In this document: positions 25,257 to 33,111 of the stretch, in pieces
How the letters are laid out: the number at the start of each line of letters is the position of its first letter
How positions within the stretch are numbered: the stretch's first letter is position 1
NCBI GenBank assembly: GCA_026706025.1
Contig: JAPOZO010000065.1
Location: 1 to 52,278, forward strand
Reading direction: 5' to 3'
Source of the DNA: Candidatus Poribacteria bacterium
GTDB taxonomy: Bacteria; Poribacteria; WGA-4E; WGA-3G
Length of the DNA: 52,278 bases
Notes under the pieces: generated by a model
The model's database searches: none
Seen by the model: the letters and a program-made list of their open reading frames with translations, nothing else
Told to the model about the DNA's origin: nothing
Made by a program: the position numbers and the translations under genes

Positions 25257-25976
25257 ATGAATCTCTTTAAGTCAACTCAAGTGGGTGTGGTACTCCTGTT
25301 GGTGCTTCAGATCGCTATCTTCAGCAGTTGCGATCAGTACGAAGAACTCACCAATGACCCACCTGAAATAACCACTTTCATCGTCCCGAATGAAGTTGAA
25401 TACGGTGAAACCGTCACGTTTAAAGCCAGGGTATTTGATCCCGAAAATAATCCGTTGACGTATACTTGGGATGTAACCGACGGCACTTTGGAAGGCGAAG
25501 CCGGACCCCAAGTCGAGTGGACTGCCCCGGAACTGCCACCGGAGGGGATTGTTCCACCGAAAATCGTGACCGTCTATCTCTACGTGCGCGATGGCGGTGA
25601 AGAAGATGTCCACAAAGAGGCAACCGTTACCGTCTTCTCCAAGCCCTATAAAATTGCCCAACTCTTCAGCGGCACCTATACGCTGATTTCCAAGCAAATC
25701 AAGGGCGACCCGGTTGCAGAGACGAGTACGCTGCGGCTCACACCGACGACATATACACGGGAAATCCAGTCGGATCCCGGAGCGGAGACCCAAAAACCGA
25801 CGCAGTTCATCACTGGCTCTCATAAATTCGTTGAGCCGTTTAATGAAAGCAGCGGAACGATCCACTGGTTCCCCACGGGAAGCACGACACCCGATGTCAG
25901 CACGTATACATGGGACGGCAGGCTGTTTGTCATTTTCTGGCCCGAAACCGATACCAGCCATATTTATGAAAAGTAG
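25257..25976 (+). CDS. Lipoprotein paralogue without thioredoxin domain
   Basis: The 239-residue lipoprotein has lipobox AIFSSC, then the same Ig/PKD-like domain (DPPEITTFIVPNEVEYGETV) and the same SGTYTLISK to YTWDGRLF module as the protein at 19746. It ends (HIYEK) exactly where the paralogue continues into its linker and thioredoxin domain. Either this copy lost the redox module or the other gained it by fusion; the stand-alone thioredoxin lipoprotein at 29989 is a possible donor. ATG 25257 follows AAAGGAGC. Molecular role unknown; envelope location is inferred from the lipobox. Confidence 0.8.
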   Translation: MNLFKSTQVGVVLLLVLQIAIFSSCDQYEELTNDPPEITTFIVPNEVEYGETVTFKARVFDPENNPLTYTWDVTDGTLEGEAGPQVEWTAPELPPEGIVPPKIVTVYLYVRDGGEEDVHKEATVTVFSKPYKIAQLFSGTYTLISKQIKGDPVAETSTLRLTPTTYTREIQSDPGAETQKPTQFITGSHKFVEPFNESSGTIHWFPTGSTTPDVSTYTWDGRLFVIFWPETDTSHIYEK

Positions 25977-26019
25977 GGTTCGTCTTGTAAAGATACATAG
26001 GGGGCAATTGTGTTCGGTG

Positions 26020-26178
26020 GGTGCGGTTTTATGAAGTTTAAGAAAATATTTCGGTAATTTTATATTTCCCCAGGGCCGGTAGGGTTTTTGCTTGGGTGTT
26101 TCTGCACGGTTTCCCAACCGCACCGGGCATCGCCAGAAAACTACCGAATTAAATTGTTAATCTTCATTCAACCGCACC
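26020..26178. mobile_element. MITE-like element A, full copy
   Basis: Imperfect terminal inverted repeats of about 40 bp: GGTGCGGTTTTATGAAGTTT (26020-26039) against the reverse complement of AATCTTCATTCAACCGCACC (26159-26178), both arms continuing to TTCGGTA. The interior carries GGGTTTTTGCTTGGGTGTTT (26083-26102), a motif dispersed elsewhere. A truncated copy in opposite orientation lies at 14127. It ends 26 bp before a start codon and so forms most of that gene's leader. The 43 bp before it contain no gene. Confidence 0.65.
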
Positions 26179-26204
26179 TATCTACGAACCGAAAAGGAAT
26201 TTTC

Positions 26205-29200
26205 ATGAAAACACTATTGAACTATCGAAATCTCGTTGTAGTACTTTTTACCGTTATATTCGCCCTCACTCTTCACGGTGTGAGCGATGCCCTAACCTAT
26301 ACACATATCTATGTAGACGCAGTGAACGGCGTAAACGCGCCCACGGGTAGAGGTTCAGTGGCAAGCCCGTACAAGTCTATTACCTTTGCGTTGTTGATCA
26401 GTGAAAGAAATAATCTACCGGATCCGTGGCATGTGCATATCCACCCGGGCAACTACAACGGAGATGCTGCCAAAGGTACCGCCCGTGAAATCTTCCCACT
26501 GAAACTCCGCCAAGAGATGATCTTTGAAGGCACCACCACCGCCGAAGAATGTATCATTGACGGACAGCATACCGGCGACGCACTTGTCCCCATTCTCAGT
26601 GGCGAGAACACGGAAGGTGTCACGATCCGCAACTTAACAATACAGAATTCTCTGCGCACCAACGGTGTCGGCGGGACCGTCCTGCATGACCCGACCGGTA
26701 CCAAGGAGACACCAAGTACCTTTGAGAAGTGCATCATCCATAACAATAAAGGCGGCGGCGTGTGGTCTAATATGCCCCTTATCCTCACCGGAAACACCTT
26801 CAGCAATAATCATGGTGCCGGTGTGTGGACGAGCAAGTCCACTGCTGCTATGGACAATACCTTCAGTGATAACAGTGGAAGCGGACTTCATATTGAAGGA
26901 AATTCTACCGGAGATATTTCTGATAACATCTTTAAAAATAACAGAGAATCCGGTGTCCATGTTAAGGATACATTAAAAGGCAACGTTACGCAAAATACCT
27001 TTAGCAATAATAAAAAAGAAGGTATATCTATTGAGGGATACACCACCAGTGAGGGATACATCGGTGATATTACATACAATACCTTTACTGGAAATAAATG
27101 GGGGGGATTCGATATCAGGGGCTTTACCGGCAATGTTACCCATAATAGATTTGAGGGTAATTATGGCAACGGTGGTGGCGGCGGGTTTCGAATCATCGGT
27201 AATTTCACTGGCGGCAACGTTATCCACAATGTATTTATTAGAAACGAGATAGTAGGCGATGGTGGCGGTGGATTTCTCATTACCGGGAATTTTACCGGCA
27301 ATGTTACCCATAATACATTTGATGGCAATGTTGACCTTGGTGGCGGGACTTCTCATGGTAGTGGGTTCTGTGTTAAAGAAATTCTTATAGGAGAAATCAC
27401 TGACAATCATTTTACGAGGAATATAATACGGATCTCCGGCGGTGCTTTTTTTATTAAAGTATTAACTGGAAAGGTCAGCCGTAACATATTTGATAGCAAT
27501 TCAGCCAAGTGGGGTGGCGGATTTGAATTAGGGAGTGCTACAAATACGGTAGAAGTCGTCAACAATATTTTCTTCAACAACACCTCAAGTGGGACCGGTA
27601 ATGCAGTTGTCACACGACATGCTACACACTTTATGAACAACTTGTTCATGATTTCCGATGAACTCTCCGAGGGCGTATCTGGTATGCACACGATCTGGGT
27701 GAACTCACCCGAATGTCGGTTCCATAACAACATCTTCACCGGTCTGAAAACTGTCATCTATACGGAAGGGACATTTGATCTCCCCATTACGCATAACCTC
27801 TTTCACAATGTCAAAGTAGACTTTGTTGAACAAGCCGGAAACAACCTCGGTAACGATCTGCTGTTCTGGGAACTCGTCGCTGTCAATGCCACGGATAACC
27901 TTGAAGGCGACCCGCGCCTCGTCGATCCCGTAACGACTCGCGACTTCCACCTACAATCCACGAGTCCTGCTATTGATGCTGGTACGAACGTCTTCGCCCC
28001 CGCGGACGATTTCGATGGCGTTATCCGACCCGTCGGTGCCACCGTGGATATTGGACCCTACGAATACGGCGGCACGCCTATCGTAGCGATAGACGATCCG
28101 ATTGTGCTTGATGATCTTGTGGGTGAGCCCGTTGATGACACACCCCCCGACCCACTTGTTCCCGACGATTCTGTGGGTGAACCCGTTGATGACACACCGC
28201 CCGCGGCACCAACGCTGAAACTCTATTGGACAACCGGGGACAAAATCCAACGCGGCGATTTGGATGGCTCCAATATTGAGGATGTCATCAATCAAAAAGC
28301 CGTGAGTATCGCCTTGGATGCAATGAACGATAGGATATACTGGATACACGCTGAGACCGGTATCTTTCGCGCCAATTTAGATGGGACGAACATTGAACAT
28401 CTCAGACAAGATAAGATATGGGAAATTTCAGGCGGGCGTATCGCTTTGGATGTGGCAGGCGGTAAGATGTACTGGAGCAACGGTATCACGAACAGCATCT
28501 TTCGTGCGAACTTCGATGGAACCAACGCCGAAGAAGTTTTAAAATTACTCGTCGGAACCCCATTGGATATTGCCTTAGATATCGCAAGTAGTAAAATATA
28601 CTGGACCCAATGGCAAGGGAATGCAAGCATTTCTCGCGCCAACTTAGATGGGACAAACGTTGAGTTACTCATAAACCCCGGCGATAGACGCGGTATTGAC
28701 TTAGATGTTGTCAGCGGTAAGATGTACTGGACAGATGGATTTGATGGTATAGGTATGTCGAAGCTTGACGGCTCAAACGTCACAAACTTTGATACCGCCG
28801 ATTTTACAATGGGAGATGTAATCCTAGACCTCCATAACGGCAGAATGTATTGGGTAGATGGTGAGGGGTTTGAACTTCGGCGCGGTAATCTGGATGGATC
28901 GCAGCAGCAGACAATCCTTAAATCCCGTATCTCTGATATCGCCTTGTATACCCCTCCCGTAGCATCAGAACCACCAGCCAAAACGTATCCAGCGTGGGAT
29001 GTCAATAAAGATGGGAAAACGGACATTACCGATCTCGTCATGGTAGCAACGGCACTCGGCACCAACGCAGCTGAAAACCCGCGTCTTGATGTCAATGGGG
29101 ACGGGTCAGTTAATATCCAAGACCTTATCCTCGTTGCGACACACCTCGGTGAGACAACGGCGGCCGCGGCACCCGTCATTATTGAACTGCCGAAGCACTT

Positions 29201-29609
29201 CACCCCTGAAACACTTCAGCAGATGTTAAATCTCTTACGGACGCAGAATGACGGATCCCTTGCTTTCCAACGCGCAATTGCGAACTTAGAGCAGCTGCTG
29301 TTGGCACTGGCTCCAAAAGAGACGGCCCTCTTAGCGAACTACCCGAACCCATTCAACCCAGAGACGTGGATACCTTATCAGTTGGCAACGCCAGCAGATG
29401 TAACGCTACGTATCCATGCGGTAGACGGTACTTTAGTCCGCGCGCTGTCATTAGGGCATAAGGCTATCGGCACCTATCAAACTCGTAGCCGTGCAGCCTA
29501 TTGGGACGGCAAAAACGAGCTCGGTGAACCCGTCGCAAGCGGTGTGTATTTCTACACGCTCACAGCAAGCGACTTCAACGCCACCCGTAAAATGCTGATA
29601 CGAAAGTAA
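26205..29609 (+). CDS. Secreted beta-helix - YWTD propeller - dockerin - FlgD-like protein
   Basis: The 1134-residue protein starts at ATG 26205 (AAGGA upstream); a longer in-frame reading from 26088 lies in a MITE and is rejected. A signal peptide ends near VSDA. A DUF1565-like entry (YVDAVNGVNAPTGRGSVASP) opens a right-handed parallel beta-helix of NNxxSG/NTFxxN rungs up to about residue 620. A linker repeats EPVDDTPP. An LDL-receptor-type YWTD propeller follows (about 672-920: LYWTTGDKI, RANLDGTNIEHL). Two dockerin loops (DVNKDGKTDITDL, DVNGDGSVNIQDL; about 930-985) and the FlgD-like end (about 1045-1134) finish it. The beta-helix suggests binding or lyase action on surface polysaccharide, not shown by any catalytic motif I can identify. 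Confidence 0.85.
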   Translation: MKTLLNYRNLVVVLFTVIFALTLHGVSDALTYTHIYVDAVNGVNAPTGRGSVASPYKSITFALLISERNNLPDPWHVHIHPGNYNGDAAKGTAREIFPLKLRQEMIFEGTTTAEECIIDGQHTGDALVPILSGENTEGVTIRNLTIQNSLRTNGVGGTVLHDPTGTKETPSTFEKCIIHNNKGGGVWSNMPLILTGNTFSNNHGAGVWTSKSTAAMDNTFSDNSGSGLHIEGNSTGDISDNIFKNNRESGVHVKDTLKGNVTQNTFSNNKKEGISIEGYTTSEGYIGDITYNTFTGNKWGGFDIRGFTGNVTHNRFEGNYGNGGGGGFRIIGNFTGGNVIHNVFIRNEIVGDGGGGFLITGNFTGNVTHNTFDGNVDLGGGTSHGSGFCVKEILIGEITDNHFTRNIIRISGGAFFIKVLTGKVSRNIFDSNSAKWGGGFELGSATNTVEVVNNIFFNNTSSGTGNAVVTRHATHFMNNLFMISDELSEGVSGMHTIWVNSPECRFHNNIFTGLKTVIYTEGTFDLPITHNLFHNVKVDFVEQAGNNLGNDLLFWELVAVNATDNLEGDPRLVDPVTTRDFHLQSTSPAIDAGTNVFAPADDFDGVIRPVGATVDIGPYEYGGTPIVAIDDPIVLDDLVGEPVDDTPPDPLVPDDSVGEPVDDTPPAAPTLKLYWTTGDKIQRGDLDGSNIEDVINQKAVSIALDAMNDRIYWIHAETGIFRANLDGTNIEHLRQDKIWEISGGRIALDVAGGKMYWSNGITNSIFRANFDGTNAEEVLKLLVGTPLDIALDIASSKIYWTQWQGNASISRANLDGTNVELLINPGDRRGIDLDVVSGKMYWTDGFDGIGMSKLDGSNVTNFDTADFTMGDVILDLHNGRMYWVDGEGFELRRGNLDGSQQQTILKSRISDIALYTPPVASEPPAKTYPAWDVNKDGKTDITDLVMVATALGTNAAENPRLDVNGDGSVNIQDLILVATHLGETTAAAAPVIIELPKHFTPETLQQMLNLLRTQNDGSLAFQRAIANLEQLLLALAPKETALLANYPNPFNPETWIPYQLATPADVTLRIHAVDGTLVRALSLGHKAIGTYQTRSRAAYWDGKNELGEPVASGVYFYTLTASDFNATRKMLIRK

Positions 29610-29616
29610 ACGAGTA

Positions 29617-29722
29617 CGCAGTTAACAGTTGTCAGTTATCAGTACTCGGCAGGCTTCTTCCCTACAGGCGGGGTTTGTAACCCCGCCTCAACTGAAAACC
29701 GATAGCCGATTACTGGTAACCA
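29617..29722. repeat. Palindromic intergenic element, copy 9, with GC hairpin core
   Basis: CGCAGTTAACAGTTGTCAGTT begins the element. The usual AGAGG core is replaced by a strong hairpin, GGCGGGGTT (29667-29675) with AACCCCGCC (29679-29687), then CAACTGAAAACCGATAGCCG. No U-tract follows, so it is not a classical terminator. Confidence 0.5.
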
Positions 29723-29802
29723 GTTCCCTCTTATCATAGCAATCACAGAAATCGCAAAAATCATAGTTCAGCTGACTATTGATGGCTGATGGCTGAAAAC
29801 AA

Positions 29803-29860
29803 AATCCAAGACCTCGTCGCCGTCGCAGCCGCATTCGGTGGAGCTACCGGCATACGATAG
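29803..29860 (+). pseudogene. Dockerin fragment (remnant)
   Basis: The frame reads IQDLVAVAAAFGGATG then stop. The DNA nearly matches the dockerin of the gene ending at 19582 (IQDLVAVAAAFGE). It has no start and no upstream partner, so it is debris of a duplicated secreted-protein gene. The remaining 29861-29988 is non-coding up to the ribosome-binding site AAGGAG (29976-29981). Confidence 0.6.
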
Positions 29861-29988
29861 ATTTTGCATAGAAGTAGGCACGCGCCGGTGCCGTAACCTA
29901 TCTGCCACGCTTGCATCCTACTTCAAACTATGATATAATAGCAATTACAGTGGAACAGAATGTTCTGCTAATATTAAGGAGCCACTTC

Positions 29989-30480
29989 ATGAAAACATTG
30001 TTTAGAACGTGCACTTTACTGATCATTGGTTTAGTTGCAATCTACACTGCTGGCTGCGGTGAAGACGTTGAACAGGAGATGGACCCCGTAGCGTTTGACA
30101 CAGAGCCCGCCCGCGAAGAGCCTTCTAAACCGGTTAATGAACCCATTGCGGCCGATGGGAAACCTATCACAGTCACCGATGCAACTTTTGAAGACGTTGT
30201 GTTGAATGCAGACATGCCGGTCATGCTTGAACTCGGCGCGGAATGGTGAGGCTTCTGCCGGTCGATGAAACCGACCGTTGATGCAGTTGCATCAGAACAT
30301 CGTGAAAAGTTTATCATCACAAGATTGGATGTCGATAAAAATCGTAAAACAGCGAGAGAATACGGCGGACAGGGGATTCCGGCTTACATTATCTTCCGTG
30401 ATGGCGAAGTCATAGGAAAATTTGTAGGCGCGATGCCCAAAGCCGCTTTTGTCCAGCGAATCCTTGATATCTTGAAATAG
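29989..30480 (+). CDS. Thioredoxin-like lipoprotein with in-frame UGA at the first CxxC cysteine (candidate selenoprotein)
   Basis: ATG 29989 follows AAGGAG by 7 nt. The N-terminus has a lipobox (IYTAGC), then a short acidic linker and a thioredoxin domain. Codon 87 is TGA (30247-30249). Reading through it gives EW-X-GFCRSMKP, and the paralogue at 19746 has DWCPFCRQMKP, so the UGA sits exactly at the first active-site cysteine. The frame then runs intact to the cis-Pro segment GIPAYIIF and a TAG at 30478-30480, with length and conservation like the paralogue. Selenocysteine (UxxC) is the attractive reading; a single nonsense change from TGC or TGT is the simple alternative. TGA is a real stop elsewhere (12448, 34688, 41106), so global recoding is unlikely. 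Confidence 0.7.
30259..30293 (+). promoter_or_regulatory. Tandem hairpins just after the UGA (possible bacterial SECIS)
   Basis: CGGTCG (30259-30264) pairs perfectly with CGACCG (30272-30277) around loop AUGAAAC, starting 9 nt after the UGA. CUGC before it can also pair with GCAG after a five-base bulge. A second hairpin, GATGC (30280-30284) with GCATC (30289-30293), loop AGTT, follows at once. Position fits a bacterial SECIS, but the loop lacks a clear G in its first two bases unless the four-pair alternative CGGT/ACCG is used, so support is only moderate. Confidence 0.35.
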
Positions 30481-30590
30481 TTTTCAGTTTGCCTCGCAGT
30501 GAGAGGACTCGATACTCAGTTAAAGAGCGGTTTGATTAACCAGAGTCTCTCTTAACTGATAACTGAAAACTGGGTACTGAAAACCGCAGA
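30481..30590. repeat. Palindromic intergenic element, copy 10
   Basis: It contains TCAGTTTGCCTCGCAGTG (from 30484), an exact inverse of sequence in copy 3. GATACTCAGTTAAAGAGCGG, then GTCTCTCTTAACTGATAACT and GAAAACTGGGTACTG follow. It leads directly to the rtcB start, where no Shine-Dalgarno is visible. Confidence 0.55.
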
Positions 30591-30598
30591 ATAAAAAT

Positions 30599-32056
30599 AT
30601 GGCACAACAAAGCGTAACACTCCAAAAACTTGATGAATACCGGTGGCGTATCCCGAAAAGTTATATGAAAGGCATGCGCGTTGACGGCATCGTCTATGCC
30701 AACGAGAAACTCCTTGAACAGGCAAAAAGCGACGAGGCGTTGCAGCAAGTCGCAAACGTCGCGCATCTCCCCGGCATCGTCAAACACTCACTCGCGATGC
30801 CCGATTTACACTGGGGATACGGCTTCGTCATCGGCGGTGTTGCTGCCACGGATCCGAAGGCGGATGGTGTCGTCTCTCCCGGTGGCATCGGATACGACAT
30901 CAATTGTGGGGTCCGGCTCATCCGGACGAACCTTGATGTCGCACAGCTTGATGGAAAACGGAAAGCACTCATCGGCAGGTTGTTCGAGAACGTCCCGTGC
31001 GGTGTCGGCTCCAGCGGCGCAATTCGGCTCACCGTCCAAGAAGAACGACGGATGCTCGAAAGAGGCGCGCAGTGGGCAATTGACCGGGAGTACGGACACC
31101 CAAACGACCTCAATTTTACCGAAGCGACCGGTTTCCTCCAACAGGCAAACGCCGACGCTGCGAGCCAACGCGCCTTAGAACGTGGTAAAAACCAGCTCGG
31201 CACCCTCGGCTCCGGCAACCATTTCCTTGAAGTCCAAACCGTTGACCGTATTTTTTATAGAGAAGCCGCCGATGCGATGGGGTTAAGCGAAGGTAACGTC
31301 TGTGTGATGATTCATACCGGTTCACGCGGCTTCGGTTACCAGATCTGCGATGAACACGTCAAGAGTTGGGTCAAAGTTGCCGAAAGATACGGCATCAGAC
31401 TTCCTGACCGACAACTCGCCTCCGCGCCGATTAACTCACCAGAGGGCCAGGACTATATCACTGCAATGGCGTGTAGTGCCAACTACGCATGGAACAATCG
31501 ACAGTGTATTATGCACCTCGTCCGCCAGACGTTCATGCAATTTTTTGACACAACAGAAGACGAACTCGGCTTAGAACTCGTCTACGATGTCGCGCATAAC
31601 ATCGGAAAATTTGAGAAACACACCGTTGATGGCAAAGAACGTGAACTCTTTATCCACCGCAAAGGTGCGACGCGCGCGTTCCCAGCAGGGCATCCAGAAA
31701 TCCCGGAAAAATACCAGAAAGTCGGGCAGCCCGTGCTAATCCCCGGCGATATGGGTACCGCCTCTTACGTGCTTGTCGGCAATCCGGGTGCGATGGCGGA
31801 GACGTGGGGCACCACCTGCCACGGTGCCGGTAGAGTCCTCTCACGCCGGAAAGCGATCGCCTTGACAAAGGGACGTTCCATCCAGAAAGATTTGGAAGCA
31901 CAAGGGATTTTCGTCCGCGCCGAAGGTAGACGGACCCTCCAAGAAGAGGTGCCCGAGGCTTACAAGGATGTTGATGAAGTCGTCCGTGTCGTTGACAAAG
32001 CCGGGCTTTCGCGGCGGGTCGCACGCCTCCGTCCTATCGGTGTCGTAAAAGGTTAA
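30599..32056 (+). CDS. rtcB: RNA-splicing ligase RtcB
   Basis: GTP- and Mn-dependent ligase joining RNA 2',3'-cyclic phosphate (or 3'-phosphate) ends to 5'-OH ends, used in RNA repair. The 485-residue protein has the family signatures: MPDLHWGYGFVIGGVAA, GGIGYDINCGVRL with metal-binding Cys103, GTLGSGNHFLEVQ, MIHTGSRGFGYQ, and TCHGAGRVLSR with His408, the residue guanylylated in characterised RtcB. No archease or rtcA gene lies beside it. The gene is flanked by a palindromic element upstream and a repeat-rich segment downstream, so it is probably monocistronic. Confidence 0.95.
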   Translation: MAQQSVTLQKLDEYRWRIPKSYMKGMRVDGIVYANEKLLEQAKSDEALQQVANVAHLPGIVKHSLAMPDLHWGYGFVIGGVAATDPKADGVVSPGGIGYDINCGVRLIRTNLDVAQLDGKRKALIGRLFENVPCGVGSSGAIRLTVQEERRMLERGAQWAIDREYGHPNDLNFTEATGFLQQANADAASQRALERGKNQLGTLGSGNHFLEVQTVDRIFYREAADAMGLSEGNVCVMIHTGSRGFGYQICDEHVKSWVKVAERYGIRLPDRQLASAPINSPEGQDYITAMACSANYAWNNRQCIMHLVRQTFMQFFDTTEDELGLELVYDVAHNIGKFEKHTVDGKERELFIHRKGATRAFPAGHPEIPEKYQKVGQPVLIPGDMGTASYVLVGNPGAMAETWGTTCHGAGRVLSRRKAIALTKGRSIQKDLEAQGIFVRAEGRRTLQEEVPEAYKDVDEVVRVVDKAGLSRRVARLRPIGVVKG

Positions 32057-32063
32057 ACTTTTA

Positions 32064-32213
32064 AGCAAGTTTGAATATTAAATTAGCACATTTCCCACCA
32101 ATGTCGGGCGGGGAAACCCTGGGGAAACACCCAAGCAAAAACACCCTACGGGTTCGGGGCCTGCGGAAAAATCGAAAAATTGATACTTTATTGTTTAATA
32201 TTGCTTAAGGAAG
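32064..32213. repeat. MITE-like repeat segment downstream of rtcB
   Basis: The ends TTAAGCAAGTTTGAATATTAAA (32069 onward) and TTTAATATTGCTTAA (32195-32209) are imperfect inverted repeats. The interior has GGGGAAACACCCAAGC (32121-32136), the reverse complement of the dispersed GCTTGGGTGTTT motif. No gene. It ends just before the AAGGAAG ribosome-binding site of the next gene. Confidence 0.5.
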
Positions 32214-32220
32214 AATTAAA

Positions 32221-32904
32221 ATGAAAAACTTAACACTTATCGTACTCGCATCCGCAAGTATAATCGCAATCCTATCCTTTATCTTGACATCCTGCGGCAC
32301 CCCAATCGAAGCGCAAGATGTCATAGAACCTTCGACTGTTACTGCTAACGACTTGGCAGCTATCCTTGAGGGGATGCCGCTTTCGGATGTTAAAGAGGCG
32401 ATATTGAAGGTGGATCCTGAGGTTCGGTCGTTAATTGGGGTTCATGCTTTAAATAGTCTACCCAGTGAAACCGCTTTTGATACAGGCAAATTGTTAAAGG
32501 GTAAGGTCCGGGAGGGGGCATCCTCAATATCGCTTGATGAGTTCGTCACGGTATACCTGAATGAAATATCGCAAGTGGATGTTGATGTTCGCGCGTTGAT
32601 TGGGGTTCGGGCGTTAAACTCTCTGAATGATGTGTCCGATGAATTCGCTTTTGATAAAGGTAAGTTATTAGAGGGTGAGGTTCGGGATGGTGCCGCCTCA
32701 GCACTGCTTGATGAACTTGTCAACGCATGCTTGGTGGAAGTCCCACATCTAATATCACCAGACATCACCGATGCGGAGATGGAAGAATTTGTTAACAGTT
32801 CATGCTTTACAGATATGCGACGTAAGTTCAGGGATTTGAATCAATTGTACTCTATTATGTTAGAGGAAGTGCTGTCTAAAGAGTACACGCTGCCGCCATT
32901 GTAG
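32221..32904 (+). CDS. Lipoprotein with an internal tandem duplication, function unknown
   Basis: The 227-residue product has a signal peptide and lipobox ILTSC. Two copies of a roughly 55-residue unit follow: VRSLIGVHALNSLPSETAFD with GKLLKGKVREGASSISLDEF, and VRALIGVRALNSLNDVSDEF with GKLLEGEVRDGAASALLDEL. The repeats look helical and acidic. I do not recognise the family. AAGGAAG upstream supports ATG 32221. The stop is followed by an imperfect hairpin (GAAGCGAT...ATCGCGACTTC, 32905-32929) without a U-tract. Confidence 0.7.
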   Translation: MKNLTLIVLASASIIAILSFILTSCGTPIEAQDVIEPSTVTANDLAAILEGMPLSDVKEAILKVDPEVRSLIGVHALNSLPSETAFDTGKLLKGKVREGASSISLDEFVTVYLNEISQVDVDVRALIGVRALNSLNDVSDEFAFDKGKLLEGEVRDGAASALLDELVNACLVEVPHLISPDITDAEMEEFVNSSCFTDMRRKFRDLNQLYSIMLEEVLSKEYTLPPL

Positions 32905-33005
32905 AAGCGATCTCCGAATCGCGACTTCTTCGATGCTGATCAAAATTGTTTCCGAATTGTTAATATTTTGTAACCTTTTTCGATCTCCTGCCGTTAGTAA
33001 AAACA

Positions 33006-33082
33006 GTGTCTATTTTTTTATGATAGCATGACTCAAAAACGGGCAATACTGGCGCGCTTGTTGTCCAAAATAGACACTTTCC
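33006..33082. promoter_or_regulatory. Inverted repeat upstream of the sigma54 promoter (possible activator sites)
   Basis: AGTGTCTATTTT (about 33006-33017) and its exact inverse AAAATAGACACT (33067-33078) face each other across about 50 bp, ending 7 bp before the -24 element. Enhancer-binding proteins of sigma54 promoters use inverted upstream sites, though usually a little farther away. The 33 bp between it and the preceding lipoprotein hairpin are A/T-rich and empty. Confidence 0.4.
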
Positions 33083-33084
33083 GA

Positions 33085-33101
33085 TTGGCACGGAAATTGC
33101 C
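33085..33101 (+). promoter_or_regulatory. Sigma54 (RpoN) promoter
   Basis: TTGGCACG (33085-33092), four bases GAAA, then TTGCC (33097-33101). This matches the -24/-12 consensus TGGCACG-N4-TTGC at every conserved position, with the invariant GG and GC 10 bp apart. Transcription would start near 33112. It points into the structured segment that follows, so it needs a bacterial enhancer-binding protein encoded elsewhere. Confidence 0.75.
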
Positions 33102-33111
33102 TATTTTAAAT

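Noticed and set aside
26088-26204. Longer start of the beta-helix protein
   Set aside because: The extra codons lie in MITE-like element A; ATG 26205 is followed by a proper signal peptide.
29911-29988. Upstream start for the thioredoxin-like lipoprotein
   Set aside because: ATG 29989 has AAGGAG at ideal spacing and gives a clean lipoprotein signal; the upstream frame is repeat-derived.
30247-30249. Genome-wide reassignment of UGA to Trp or Gly
   Set aside because: TGA ends at least the toxin (12448), the TolB-like gene (34688) and a glycosidase-like gene (41106) at sensible places, and long genes contain no in-frame TGA.
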